Below, piece by piece: positions 1 to 7,905 of a stretch of DNA of 36,868 bases. Source of the DNA: Xanthobacteraceae bacterium (GTDB taxonomy: Bacteria; Pseudomonadota; Alphaproteobacteria; Rhizobiales; Xanthobacteraceae). Location of the stretch: positions 1-36,868 of the forward strand of contig JASHQS010000015.1 of the NCBI GenBank assembly GCA_030038995.1, given 5' to 3'. The notes beneath the pieces are model-generated. The model was not told where the DNA came from. It saw nothing but the letters and a program-made list of their open reading frames with translations, and made no database searches. How positions within the stretch are numbered: the stretch's first letter is position 1; each line of letters opens with the position of its first letter. The translations under genes and the position numbers were made by a program.

Positions 1-5
1 TGTGT

Positions 6-1469
6 ATGGACGGTGACGCCATGAACGCTTTGGAGGCTTTGCCGGCGGTCCTCGACCGCGTCGACCGCGATTTCGATGCCAGCCTGGAGCGGTTGTTCGC
101 GCTGTTGCGCATCCAATCGGTCTCCACCGATCCCGCTTACGCGGCGCATTGCCGGGCGGCTGCGGACCATGTTGCCGCCGACCTGCGCGGCCTGGGCTTC
201 GAGACCACCGTTCGGCCGACGCCGGGCCATCCGGTCGTGGTCGGCAAGGCGGCGGCCGGGCCGTCCGGCAATGGCAGCGCCAGCGGCGGCCGCGGCGGCC
301 GCGGCACATCGGACGGCAAGCCGCCGCGCGTGCTGTTTTACGGCCACTACGACGTGCAGCCGGTCGATCCGCTCGACTTATGGACTACGCCGCCATTCGA
401 GCCGCGCCTGCAAACGCTCGATGGCGGCCGCAAGATCATCGTGGCGCGCGGCGCCTGCGACGACAAAGGCCAGGCGATGACGTTCATCGAGGCCTGCCGC
501 GCCTTTAAGGCGGTGACCGGCGCGCTGCCGCTCGACATCACCATGCTGATCGAGGGCGAGGAGGAATGCGGCTCAAAACACCTGTTCGGCTTCGTGCGCG
601 ACAATGCCGCCGAACTGCGCCGCGACCTGGCGCTGGTCTGCGATACCGGCATGTGGGACTCCGAGACGCCGTCGATCACCACGTCGCTGCGCGGCCTGGT
701 CTACGAGGAGGTCAGGCTGATCTGCGCCGACCGCGACCTGCATTCCGGCCTGTTCGGCAGCGCGGCGCGCAATCCGATCCATGTACTGGCCGACGTTCTT
801 GCCGCGCTGCACAAGGCCGACGGTTCGGTCGCCATCCCTGGATTTTATGACGGCGTGCCCGAGCTGCCGGCCGACATCAGGGCCGACCTGGCGGCGCTCG
901 GGCTGACGCCGGAAAAATTCCTCGCCCCCATTGGGCTTAAAATTCCGGCCGGCGAACAGGGCCGCCTGATCATCGAGCAGGTTTCGACGCGACCCACCGC
1001 CGAGGTCAACGGCATCATCGGCGGCTACACGGGGGATGGGGCGAAGACCGTCATCCCCAGCGCCGCCATGGCGAAGGTCTCGTTCCGCCTGGTCGGCGCG
1101 CAGGATCCGAAAAAAATCCGCGCCGGCTTCCGCGATTTCATCCGCGCGCGTCTGCCGGCCGACTGCAAGGTCGAGTTCGGCGAGAAGACCAGCGCGCCGG
1201 CCTTTGCGGTCGCGTTCGACAGTCCGGCACTGGCCAAGGCGCGCGCAGCGCTCGCCGCCGAGTGGGGCAAAAAGGCGGTGACGGTCGGCGCCGGCGGCTC
1301 GATCCCGATCGTCGCCGATTTCAAGACCGTGCTCGGCATGGACACGCTGATGGTCGGCTTTGCGCTCGACGACGACCGCGTGCATTCGCCGAACGAAAAA
1401 TACGACCTCAAATGCTTCCACAAGGGCATCCGTAGCTGGGCACGGATTTTGGCGGCATTGGCCGCTTGA
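6..1469 (+). CDS. M20 family metallopeptidase (dipeptidase)
   Basis: A 487-residue zinc-type M20 peptidase, probably a cytosolic dipeptidase or deacylase that hydrolyses small peptide or amide substrates. Metal and catalytic motifs are visible: GHYDVQ with H114 and D116, GACDDKG with bridging D152, and EGEEECGS with the E186/E187 pair that matches the general base and metal ligand of carnosinase-like enzymes. The lid domain lies between about residues 225 and 390. There is no signal peptide. A Gly/Ala/Ser-rich low-complexity stretch at residues 84-104 is an unusual insertion just before the first metal motif. The ATG at 6 lies almost at the window edge, and a second ATG at 21 is an equally good start, so the N-terminus is uncertain by five residues. 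Substrate cannot be read from the sequence. Confidence 0.9.
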   Translation: MDGDAMNALEALPAVLDRVDRDFDASLERLFALLRIQSVSTDPAYAAHCRAAADHVAADLRGLGFETTVRPTPGHPVVVGKAAAGPSGNGSASGGRGGRGTSDGKPPRVLFYGHYDVQPVDPLDLWTTPPFEPRLQTLDGGRKIIVARGACDDKGQAMTFIEACRAFKAVTGALPLDITMLIEGEEECGSKHLFGFVRDNAAELRRDLALVCDTGMWDSETPSITTSLRGLVYEEVRLICADRDLHSGLFGSAARNPIHVLADVLAALHKADGSVAIPGFYDGVPELPADIRADLAALGLTPEKFLAPIGLKIPAGEQGRLIIEQVSTRPTAEVNGIIGGYTGDGAKTVIPSAAMAKVSFRLVGAQDPKKIRAGFRDFIRARLPADCKVEFGEKTSAPAFAVAFDSPALAKARAALAAEWGKKAVTVGAGGSIPIVADFKTVLGMDTLMVGFALDDDRVHSPNEKYDLKCFHKGIRSWARILAALAA

Positions 1470-1510
1470 AATCGCCTCTTGCCGACAGCGCGGCTGCAGC
1501 ACGGCTCACC

Positions 1511-1535
1511 ATTGTTTGAGGGCCTCGCAAACAAT
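1511..1535. repeat. Short inverted repeat downstream of the M20 peptidase gene
   Basis: Eight-base arms (ATTGTTTG and CAAACAAT) are separated by nine bases. The hairpin lies about 40 bp after the peptidase stop and could stop transcription, but no T-run follows it. Confidence 0.35.
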
Positions 1536-1598
1536 GTGTGTTGCGTGGCGCGGGCAGCGCTCGTAAGCTGTCGTGCATAACCAACAAGGGGAGGAACA

Positions 1599-1934
1599 AT
1601 GCCCAGACTTGGCGTTCGCAAGATTCTCACCCGCGTAGTCGCCGTCGCCGCGATCGCGGCGGTGGCGGGCTTGGCGACATTGACGCTGAGCGACACGTCC
1701 GCGCAGGCGCGCGGCGGCAAAGGCGCACACGGCTTCGGCCATGCCCGCGCGGCGGGCGGTGCGTTTGCCCGGCGCGGCGGCGTTATCCGCGGCGGTGGCT
1801 TTGTCCGCGGCGGCCGCGGCGCCCGTTTCGTGCGCGGCGGCCGGCGTTTTTGGCACGGCCGCTGGTGGTGGCCGGGCGTCGGGCCATGCTGGCAATGGAC
1901 GCCGTTCGGCTGGATCTGGATCTGCGGGCCGTAA
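1599..1934 (+). CDS. Small exported Gly/Arg-rich protein
   Basis: A 111-residue protein of unknown function. Residues 1-37 form a signal peptide: basic start, Ala/Val-rich core, and an AQA-type cleavage region. The mature part is a run of Gly, Arg, Ala and Phe (GGxxxRGG-like repeats) that ends in a Trp-rich tail with two Cys (PGVGPCWQW and IWICGP). The composition resembles small periplasmic or envelope Gly-rich proteins common in Bradyrhizobium relatives. A good ribosome site (GGGGAGG) precedes the ATG by a few bases, which supports translation. It stands alone between the peptidase and the dioxygenase. No catalytic motif is visible. Confidence 0.65.
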   Translation: MPRLGVRKILTRVVAVAAIAAVAGLATLTLSDTSAQARGGKGAHGFGHARAAGGAFARRGGVIRGGGFVRGGRGARFVRGGRRFWHGRWWWPGVGPCWQWTPFGWIWICGP

Positions 1935-1940
1935 ACGCAA

Positions 1941-2030
1941 CGTAGCCCGGATTGCGCGCAGCGCAATCCGGGAACGATCGGCAGGCTCGAGCGCTGTCGC
2001 CGGCTTGCGCTGCGCTCCAGCCGGGCTACG
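1941..2030. repeat. Palindromic intergenic repeat (REP-like)
   Basis: The outer arms are CGTAGCCCGG (1941-1950) and CCGGGCTACG (2021-2030). Nested inside is a perfect 12-bp hairpin with a 3-base loop (arms 1946-1957 and 1961-1972). It lies between convergent genes and may also act as a two-way terminator. This kind of element, with CCCGGATTGCGC arms, is common between genes in Bradyrhizobiaceae-type genomes (general knowledge). Confidence 0.75.
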
Positions 2031-2034
2031 TCAA

Positions 2035-2889
2035 CTAATACACGCGGTCGCCCATCACGACGTAGCGCCGCAGCAGGCGGCGCTCGCGGCCGGAAAAATC
2101 GGTGCGCGCGTGCAGCGTGCAGCGGTTGTCCCACAATACGAGATCGCCGACGCGCCAATGGTGCGCGTAGATGAATTTTTGCTGCTCCATGTGGTCGAAC
2201 AGCGCGTTGAGCAGCGCCGTGCCGTCCGCCTCGTCCATGCCGTCGACCGTGAACGTCATCAGCCGGTTGACGTAGAGCGCCTTGCGCCCGGTCGCCGGAT
2301 GAGTGCGCACCATCGGCTGCACATAATGCGGGTGCGCGGTGAAATCGACCTTGGCGCCGTTGATCGCCCGCGTCGTCGAATCGTAGAGATAAGCATTGAG
2401 CGCCCGGCGGCCGTCGATGCGTGCTTGCAGCTCCGCCGGCAGGCCGTCGTACGCCTTGTACATGTTGAGGAACAGCGTGTCGCCGCCGGCCGACGGCACC
2501 TCGATGGCATAGAGGAGCGTGCCGGCGGCGGGCTTTTCCAGATAACACTGATCGGAATGGAAATGCATCTCGCCGTCCGGCAGGGAGCCGATCAGCTTGC
2601 CGTTGTCGCGGATGTTCGACACCAGCATGGTCAATTCCGGATATTTGGTGTGGCCGAACTCGTTGATCGCCTGCGGCGGCCGGGTGCGCTTCTGCAACGC
2701 GCCGAAATGCCGCGCGAAGCGGATCTGATCGTCTTCCGTCAGTTCCTGGTTTCGGAACGAGAGAACGAGATGCTCATGCCAAGCCTCGATGATCTCGGCA
2801 ACGACCGCGGCCGGCAATTCGTCGCGCAGATCGAGGCCGGCGATTTCGGCGCCCAACGCCGGCGACAGCGGCTTTATCTCAAGCGGCAT
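2035..2889 (-). CDS. TauD/TfdA family Fe(II)/2-oxoglutarate dioxygenase
   Basis: A 284-residue cytosolic oxygenase of the taurine dioxygenase family, close to the usual length. The iron-binding facial triad is intact: H111-x-D113 in the HFHSDQ motif and distal H260 in CTLHARTDF. R271 sits 11 residues after H260, the position that binds 2-oxoglutarate in TauD. The family hydroxylates sulfonates, aryloxy-acids or other small acids and releases products after decarboxylating 2-oxoglutarate. No sulfonate transporter lies next to it, so the taurine role is not supported by context and the substrate is open. The gene is convergent with the small exported protein and its stop lies next to the REP-like element. 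The ATG at 2889 gives the standard MPLEIKPLSPALGAEI start. Confidence 0.9.
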   Translation of the reverse strand: MPLEIKPLSPALGAEIAGLDLRDELPAAVVAEIIEAWHEHLVLSFRNQELTEDDQIRFARHFGALQKRTRPPQAINEFGHTKYPELTMLVSNIRDNGKLIGSLPDGEMHFHSDQCYLEKPAAGTLLYAIEVPSAGGDTLFLNMYKAYDGLPAELQARIDGRRALNAYLYDSTTRAINGAKVDFTAHPHYVQPMVRTHPATGRKALYVNRLMTFTVDGMDEADGTALLNALFDHMEQQKFIYAHHWRVGDLVLWDNRCTLHARTDFSGRERRLLRRYVVMGDRVY

Positions 2890-2943
2890 GACGGAGCTCT
2901 ATTGCCTTCGTCATTGCGGAGCGCCGCGAAGCGGCGAGGCCGC

Positions 2944-2976
2944 AATCCATAACCCCCGGACGCCGGGTTATGGATT
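2944..2976. repeat. Inverted repeat within an intergenic repeat region
   Basis: Twelve-base arms (AATCCATAACCC and GGGTTATGGATT) flank nine bases. They sit inside a larger repeat-like, gene-free stretch of roughly 2900-3110 between the dioxygenase start and the stress-protein stop. No gene is supported there. Confidence 0.7.
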
Positions 2977-3112
2977 CCCGGCTCCTCGCTTCCGCCTACG
3001 CGCTCCGCGCTTCGGCGGGACTCATACCCCGCCGTAGCTCGCAGAGCGAGCGAAGGCGGGTCGCTCGGCCGCGGAATGACGCGCCATTCTATGCCTGCGC
3101 GTTCGCATTGTC

Positions 3113-3550
3113 TTACTTCGCTGCCGGCTGCCGCACCACCAGGACCGAACAGGCGGCGTAGCGCACGACGTGGCCGGCATTGGAGCCGAGAAAATAAGTG
3201 CGCATGCCGGTACGGTGCGAACTCATCACGACGAGGTCGGCGTGCATCGCAGCCGCCTCGTCCAGAATCTCGCGATAGACGTGGCCGTGCCGCACCACGG
3301 TCGAAATGCGCTCTGCCGAAAGCCCGGTTTCCTTGGCGACGATGGCGATCGCCTCTTCGGCGGCCTTGCGCTGCTGCGCCTCGAAATCCGAGGGCACGTA
3401 TTCGGCCAGCATCACCGGCGTCGTCGGCAGCACGTTGACGAGGCGGACGACGCCGTTGTCGTCTTCGGCCATCATCAGCGCGCTGGCGATGGCCGGCTTG
3501 GCGAGTTTCACGTCGGCAAGGTCGATCGGCACCAGGATGCGCTTGTACAT
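3113..3550 (-). CDS. Universal stress protein (UspA fold)
   Basis: A 145-residue single-domain UspA protein. It starts with the family signature YKRILVPIDLAD and ends with the conserved strand CSVLVVRQ. The nucleotide loop (residues 109-127, SSHRTGMRTYFLGSNAG) keeps the SSHR and GSNA parts, but the canonical G-2x-G-9x-G(S/T) spacing is not fully met because Thr lies where the second Gly is expected. ATP binding is therefore plausible but not assured. Such proteins form dimers and modulate stress survival; the specific partner is unknown. It lies 31 bp downstream of the SixA-type phosphatase gene on the same strand, so the two may be cotranscribed. Confidence 0.88.
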   Translation of the reverse strand: MYKRILVPIDLADVKLAKPAIASALMMAEDDNGVVRLVNVLPTTPVMLAEYVPSDFEAQQRKAAEEAIAIVAKETGLSAERISTVVRHGHVYREILDEAAAMHADLVVMSSHRTGMRTYFLGSNAGHVVRYAACSVLVVRQPAAK

Positions 3551-3581
3551 GACTCGAAAATCCCCGTGCGGCCACGAAAAC

Positions 3582-4106
3582 TCATTCGGTGGCGGCGGCG
3601 ATCAGACGCGGGCTGACGAAACGCTCGAGCCGCCCGGAATGTGGATGCAACAGCGCCCAATCGTCGAACGGAAGATCGATGACGACGAGCCCCGAGGTCG
3701 GCAGCTTCTCCGCGACGCGCTCGCGCGCCGCTGCCTCGCCCGCGGCGATGAGCGCGACGGCAAGATCGTGGATGCCCGGATTGTGGCCGACCAGGAGCAG
3801 CGCGCGCGCCCGGCGCGGCTCCGCCAGCACGCTCATGAGCTTGTCGGCGCCGGCGTTGTAGATGCGCTCGTCGGTGGCGGCTTTCGGCGGCTTGGCGAAG
3901 GCGGCGGCCAAAAGCTTCCAGGTTTCCTGCGCGCGCTCCGCCGCAGACACGAGCGCAAGATCCGGGACGAGGCCGTGGCGCGCCATATAGGCGCCGATCA
4001 GCGGCGCGTCGGCGCGGCCGCGCTTGGCGAGCTTGCGGTCGCGGTCGCGCTCGCCGGGTTCGACGCGCTCGGTCTTGGCGTGGCGCAACAGCATCAGGCG
4101 GCGCAT
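3582..4106 (-). CDS. Histidine phosphatase family protein, SixA-like
   Basis: A 174-residue phosphatase of the SixA branch of the histidine phosphatase superfamily. The RHAKTE motif at residues 8-13 supplies the phospho-accepting H9. R58 lies in the SAAERAQET motif, and the second catalytic His (H108) is in VGHNPG. SixA of E. coli removes phosphate from phosphohistidine in HPt or PTS proteins; whether this homologue does so is not known. No membrane segment is seen. It is divergent from the FAD oxidase gene, whose probable start lies about 70 bp away. Confidence 0.85.
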   Translation of the reverse strand: MRRLMLLRHAKTERVEPGERDRDRKLAKRGRADAPLIGAYMARHGLVPDLALVSAAERAQETWKLLAAAFAKPPKAATDERIYNAGADKLMSVLAEPRRARALLLVGHNPGIHDLAVALIAAGEAAARERVAEKLPTSGLVVIDLPFDDWALLHPHSGRLERFVSPRLIAAATE

Positions 4107-4174
4107 GGCGGCGGTCGCTTTCTCCAGCGCACGAGTCTAGCATGCGGCGGCAAGCTTGCGCGAACGGCACACGC

Positions 4175-5653
4175 ATGAACGAACATGCTGATCAGGCCGC
4201 GTACGGCCGCTCCTGGTACGCCGCGACCATGCTGCCGGTTAAGCCGCGGCCGCCGCTTGCCGTCGATCTCGACGTCGACGTTTGCGTCATCGGCGGCGGC
4301 TTGGCCGGGCTGACCGCGGCACGTGAAGTGGCGCGCCGCGGCTGGTCGGTGGCGCTGTTGGAAGCCGGCCGCCTCGCCGCCAGGGCCTCGGGCCGCAACA
4401 CCGGCTTCGTGCTGCCGGGCTTTGCCGCCGACGCGGAAAAACTCGTCGCCCGGGTCGGCTTCGAGCACGCCAAGGAGCTTTGGGCGCTGTCGCAGGCCGG
4501 GCTCGATTACGTGCGCGACACCATCGCGGCGGAAGGCGCCGACGGCATCGATCCGGAAAGCGGCTGGCTCTACGTGTCGAAGCTCGACAATGCCGACGAG
4601 CTGTTTCGCAGCGTCGCGCTGCTTGGCGATCTCGGCTGCGAGGTCGAAGGCTGGCCGACCGAGCGCGTGCGCGCCTTTCTACGCAGCGAGCGCTATTTCG
4701 CCGCCATCTACTTCCCGCGCGCGTTGACCATCCATCCGCTCAACTACGCGCTCAAGCTTGCCGCCGCCGCCGAGCGCGACGGCGCGCGCATCTTCGAAGA
4801 CACCCCGGCTTTGTCGATCGACCCGAGCGGCGTACGCAAGCGCATCGTCACGCCGGCGGCGCGCGTGCGCGCCGGGCACGTGGTGCTCGCCGGCAACGTC
4901 GGGATCAAAGGGCTGCTGCCGCGCCTTGCCGCGACCTTGGTGCCGATCACCACCTACGTGATCGTCACCGCGCCGCTCGGCGCGCAACGGCTTGCGGCGG
5001 CAATCGGCTATCGCGGCGCGGTAAGCGACACCGATCTCGCCGACAATCATTACCGCATCGTCGGCGGCGACCGGCTGATGTGGTCGGGCCGCGCCACGGT
5101 GTGGCCGCGCAATCCGCGCCGTTATCGCGCGGCGCTCACCGGCGACATTGCGAAAACCTATCCGCAGCTCGGCCGCGTCGCGGCCGACTACGTTTGGAAC
5201 GGCACCTTGGGCAACACGGTGCACCGCATGCCGCAGATCGGCGAGCTCGCGCCCGGCGTCTGGCTTGCCAGCGGTTTTGGCGGCCACGGCCTCGACACCA
5301 CGGCGATGGCCGGCAACATCGTCGCCCGCGCCCTCGTCGAGGGCGACGAAACCTGGCGCAAGTTCACGCCGTTCGAGCTGGTGTGGGCCGGCGGCGTATT
5401 CGGCCGCGCCGCCGCGCAGCTACGGGTATGGACCAAGCGGCTGACCGACGCCACTGGCGAGCGCCGCGCGAAGGCGCGTGAGGCTGCGCAGCGCAGCACG
5501 TCGCAGCCGCAAACGCCGAACGCCGGAGTGGATGCGGCAGCTTCCGAATCCATCGTGCCGCCCGACGCGCGCGATGAAGCCGAACACGCGGCGCAGCGGC
5601 GGCAAGACTCGGAGCCTGCGCATCAGGATTCGCGCCAACGTGCAGGCGATTGA
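4175..5653 (+). CDS. FAD-dependent amine oxidase-type oxidoreductase (PuuB/OrdL-like)
   Basis: A 492-residue DAO-superfamily flavoprotein. It starts with a SWYAATM-type N-terminus, then a Rossmann motif IGGGLAG at residues 39-45 and the ribose-binding E63. A C-terminal FAD segment near GFGGHGLDTTAMAGN closes the fold. The domain order and opening match gamma-glutamylputrescine oxidases, which oxidise a glutamylated amine and make H2O2, but neighbouring polyamine genes are absent. An in-frame ATG at 4142 would add 11 residues; the family alignment favours 4175. The last roughly 60 residues are Gln/Ala/Arg-rich and look like a disordered extension, longer than usual for the family. Confidence 0.82.
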   Translation: MNEHADQAAYGRSWYAATMLPVKPRPPLAVDLDVDVCVIGGGLAGLTAAREVARRGWSVALLEAGRLAARASGRNTGFVLPGFAADAEKLVARVGFEHAKELWALSQAGLDYVRDTIAAEGADGIDPESGWLYVSKLDNADELFRSVALLGDLGCEVEGWPTERVRAFLRSERYFAAIYFPRALTIHPLNYALKLAAAAERDGARIFEDTPALSIDPSGVRKRIVTPAARVRAGHVVLAGNVGIKGLLPRLAATLVPITTYVIVTAPLGAQRLAAAIGYRGAVSDTDLADNHYRIVGGDRLMWSGRATVWPRNPRRYRAALTGDIAKTYPQLGRVAADYVWNGTLGNTVHRMPQIGELAPGVWLASGFGGHGLDTTAMAGNIVARALVEGDETWRKFTPFELVWAGGVFGRAAAQLRVWTKRLTDATGERRAKAREAAQRSTSQPQTPNAGVDAAASESIVPPDARDEAEHAAQRRQDSEPAHQDSRQRAGD

Positions 5654-5833
5654 AGCGCCTTCGGGCTACGCGCTTGGCCGGGCCCTTATCTCAGAAGTGC
5701 TCGCAGCTGACGGAACCAATACATTGATTCAATGGCGCTTTCGCTTTGGCGGGTGGCCCAAACCGACCCCGAGAAGATGCATTTTTTCGTCAATCAGAGT
5801 GGTTCTGCCGAATAGCGCGCTTCGGCGATCCGC

Positions 5834-6118
5834 CTACGAACGACGCTTGTGCGTCCGGTGGCGTGCGCGGCGCTGGTCGCTCGGGCCGGCCGGCCGATGG
5901 TATTGGTTGTTCAACACGCAAAAGCCGCCCATGCCGCTGAGCGTCGTCATGCATTGCTCGTACGTGACGAAGCCGCAATTGGTGCCGCCGCCGTCAGCGC
6001 CCATGGCGTAATAGGCGCACCACGGATAGTTCTGCGCCCGCGCCGAGGCAGCGGTGGCGAACATCGCGGCAACAAGGATGGCCGTGGCAAAACCCCAGGC
6101 GGTCGGCATTGCTTTCAT
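5834..6118 (-). CDS. DUF3551 family small exported protein
   Basis: A 94-residue protein with a signal peptide ending near ASARAQ, followed by the conserved DUF3551 core YPWCAYYAMG, GGTNCGFVTYEQCM and GGFCVLN. Four Cys in this core are likely to form disulfides in the periplasm. The family is abundant in Bradyrhizobium-type genomes and has no assigned function. The ATG at 6118 (MKAMPTAW) gives a normal signal peptide; an in-frame ATG at 6172 adds 18 residues that do not look like the family. The gap 5654-5833 shows nothing supportable. Confidence 0.82.
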   Translation of the reverse strand: MKAMPTAWGFATAILVAAMFATAASARAQNYPWCAYYAMGADGGGTNCGFVTYEQCMTTLSGMGGFCVLNNQYHRPAGPSDQRRARHRTHKRRS

Positions 6119-6390
6119 GGCGGCGTCCCGCATCTGCATTAAACCGGTGCGGCAAACACCGGTGCGCCGCATTTATTTGCCTCCGCCAACGCAACGCCTT
6201 CACGAAATCGCGAGCACGAATTTGCCGGCCTCAGCCGGAACAATGCGGCCCGATCCCGCTTGTCACTGGGCGGTATAGGCTCGTTTACCGGGAAGCTTGC
6301 TGGGCTTGCGCCCAGACCCCTAAAGTCTGCATTGTGGCTCGGACACTGACGCATCGCCTTGCGTCGCGGTATCCGCGTGTGGAGGACAAC

Positions 6391-6759
6391 ATGGGCTTGC
6401 TCGATGAACTTAATCTCGGCGGGGTGCTTCAGGGCGCCCTTGGACAGATCGAAGCGGGGGCGGCGCCTTCGCTGATCAATACGCTCCTGGCAAGAACTCA
6501 ATTCGGCGATCTCAATGGACTCGTAGCCCACTTGCAGCAAGGCGGCCTGCAAACGCAGGTCCAGTCATGGCTCGGCAATGGCGCGAACATGCCGATCACG
6601 GCCGATCAATTGAAGGCGGTGCTCGGCAATTCCCAGGTTCAGGAGATGGCCCGGCATCTCGGCCTGCCTGTCGATGCGGCCATGAACATGCTCGCGCAAC
6701 ATCTGCCCAATGTCGTGGATCAGGCGAGCAAGAACGGACAGTTGCAGCCGAGCAGTTGA
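6391..6759 (+). CDS. YidB-like (DUF937) protein
   Basis: A 122-residue helical protein: MGLLDELNLGGVLQGALGQ, then GLVAHLQQGGLQTQVQSWLGNGAN and the MPITADQLKAVLG motif. This order is typical of YidB/DUF937 proteins, whose function is unknown. There is no signal peptide. The start at 6391 is set by GGAGG just upstream; a longer in-frame reading from 6109 is not homologous. It is the first of three small plus-strand genes (6.4-7.6 kb). Confidence 0.85.
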   Translation: MGLLDELNLGGVLQGALGQIEAGAAPSLINTLLARTQFGDLNGLVAHLQQGGLQTQVQSWLGNGANMPITADQLKAVLGNSQVQEMARHLGLPVDAAMNMLAQHLPNVVDQASKNGQLQPSS

Positions 6760-6814
6760 GGCACAATGCCGTTTTCGTTCGCGTAGACGAAGCAGAATTC
6801 AGGAGGAGGAAGAC

Positions 6815-7054
6815 ATGAAGACCATTGCCATCGTTTTCGCGTCATTCTGTCTGGCAAGCACCGCGTTGGCGCAAACCCCCGCTGGCTCCGCAGCCGGGGC
6901 CGATTGCAAAACGGCAGCCGCCAACCTTCATGGAGCTGCCTTGAGCAGCAAGATGAAAAGCTGCTGCCGGCAGCAGGCATTAAAGCAGAAGCTGCATGGC
7001 GCCGCAGAAACGAGCTTCCGGAAGAGTTGCGAAAGCGCGGCCGCCGGGTCTTGA
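6815..7054 (+). CDS. PsiF-like small exported protein
   Basis: A 79-residue protein with a signal peptide (residues 1-19, cut near ALAQ). The mature part holds two Cys-bounded repeats, each with LHGAA in the middle. The second repeat has Cys-x8-L-x-G-x9-Cys spacing, the same as the PsiF repeat of E. coli; the first is two residues shorter. PsiF proteins are periplasmic and were found as phosphate-starvation induced; their molecular role is unknown. No PhoB box was recognised upstream. A very strong ribosome site (AGGAGGAGGA) sets the ATG at 6815. Confidence 0.68.
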   Translation: MKTIAIVFASFCLASTALAQTPAGSAAGADCKTAAANLHGAALSSKMKSCCRQQALKQKLHGAAETSFRKSCESAAAGS

Positions 7055-7123
7055 GCCTCACGAACTAAAGCGCTTTGCGACAGACGGCTATCGCAGAGGA
7101 CGAACGCACAGGAGGAACCATCG

Positions 7124-7591
7124 ATGAAATCCCAGACAGCGATCGCCGCGGGAATTGTTCTCGCAGCCCTTGCCAATACCGCCATCTCGATCCCGGCACA
7201 TGCCCTCACCACGAAAGAGTGCAGCGCCAAGTACAAGGAAGCCAAGAAGGCCGGCACTCTCAACGGCATGAAATGGAATGACTTCCGCAAGTCGGAGTGC
7301 GGCGCGCAAGCGGCCGCGGCGCCGGCATCAAGCGGCCCGGCCCCGGCCGCAGCCCCTGCAGAGAAGAAGGCGCAGCGGACGCCCGCGCCGGCCGCCAGCG
7401 GCAACGCCGTCTTTCCATCGGCCGTCAATTCCAAATATTCCAACGAGTCGGCAGGCAAAGCGCGCTTGCACACCTGCGCCGATCAATACAAGGCGAACAA
7501 GGCAACTAATGCCAATGGCGGCCTCAAATGGATTGAAAAAGGCGGCGGCTATTGGAGCCTGTGTGACAAGCGCTTGAAAGGCGCGGCATAG
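7124..7591 (+). CDS. Exported protein with paired Cys/Lys repeats
   Basis: A 155-residue protein of unknown function. A signal peptide covers residues 1-27 (ending SIPAHA). Two related segments follow: CSAKYKEAKKAGTLNGMKWNDFRKSEC near the N-terminus and CADQYKANKATNANGGLKWIEKGGGYWSLC near the end. They share the pattern C-x3-YK-x2-K, then GxKW, then C. An Ala/Pro-rich linker separates them. Each Cys pair probably forms a disulfide in the periplasm. GGAGGA about eight bases upstream sets the ATG. It is the last of the small-gene group. Confidence 0.75.
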   Translation: MKSQTAIAAGIVLAALANTAISIPAHALTTKECSAKYKEAKKAGTLNGMKWNDFRKSECGAQAAAAPASSGPAPAAAPAEKKAQRTPAPAASGNAVFPSAVNSKYSNESAGKARLHTCADQYKANKATNANGGLKWIEKGGGYWSLCDKRLKGAA

Positions 7592-7735
7592 CGGACGCCT
7601 CGCCCGGGGCGACGATAGTGCCTACGCCGATCTGAACGGATTGCGGATCGTCAGGCGGTCGATTTTTTGTCCGTGCCTGAGGTCCTCCGAATAGAGCGTC
7701 GAACAGTCGGCGCGGAAACGCGGCGCTCATGGACC

Positions 7736-7870
7736 TGCCCTCTCCCCTTGCGGGAGAGGGCAACGCAAGACGCGCAACAAACCCGGCTCGGTGAGGGGTT
7801 GCGGCCACGACCTCACCCGCTTTTGTTGTTGAACCGCCGAGTTTGCCCTCTCCCGCAAGGGGAGAGGGCG
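7736..7870. repeat. 135-bp nested palindromic element
   Basis: The arms at 7736-7762 and 7844-7870 are inverted copies that match at 26 of 27 positions. Each arm is itself a hairpin around CCCTCTCCC and GGGAGAGGG. The interior holds a second inverted pair, GGTGAGG (7790-7796) and CCTCACC (7811-7817). The element fills most of the gene-free stretch 7592-7905; the rest shows no gene. No transposase is nearby. Confidence 0.8.
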
Positions 7871-7905
7871 CTATAACGCGCGCCGGGCTTTCTGATGCAG
7901 TAGGG

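Noticed and set aside
1025-2548. Long minus-strand open frame across the peptidase, exported-protein and dioxygenase genes
   Set aside because: High-GC shadow frame; low-complexity translation, and the dioxygenase and peptidase frames have clear family motifs.
2940-3110. Frame for a small plus-strand protein in the repeat region
   Set aside because: Its translation comes entirely from palindromic repeat DNA, and it lacks a ribosome site.
7736-7870. CRISPR array or tRNA-like structure
   Set aside because: Only two inverted, not direct, copies and no spacers; no tRNA cloverleaf or conserved TTCGA loop seen. No CRISPR or tRNA gene was recognised anywhere in the window.
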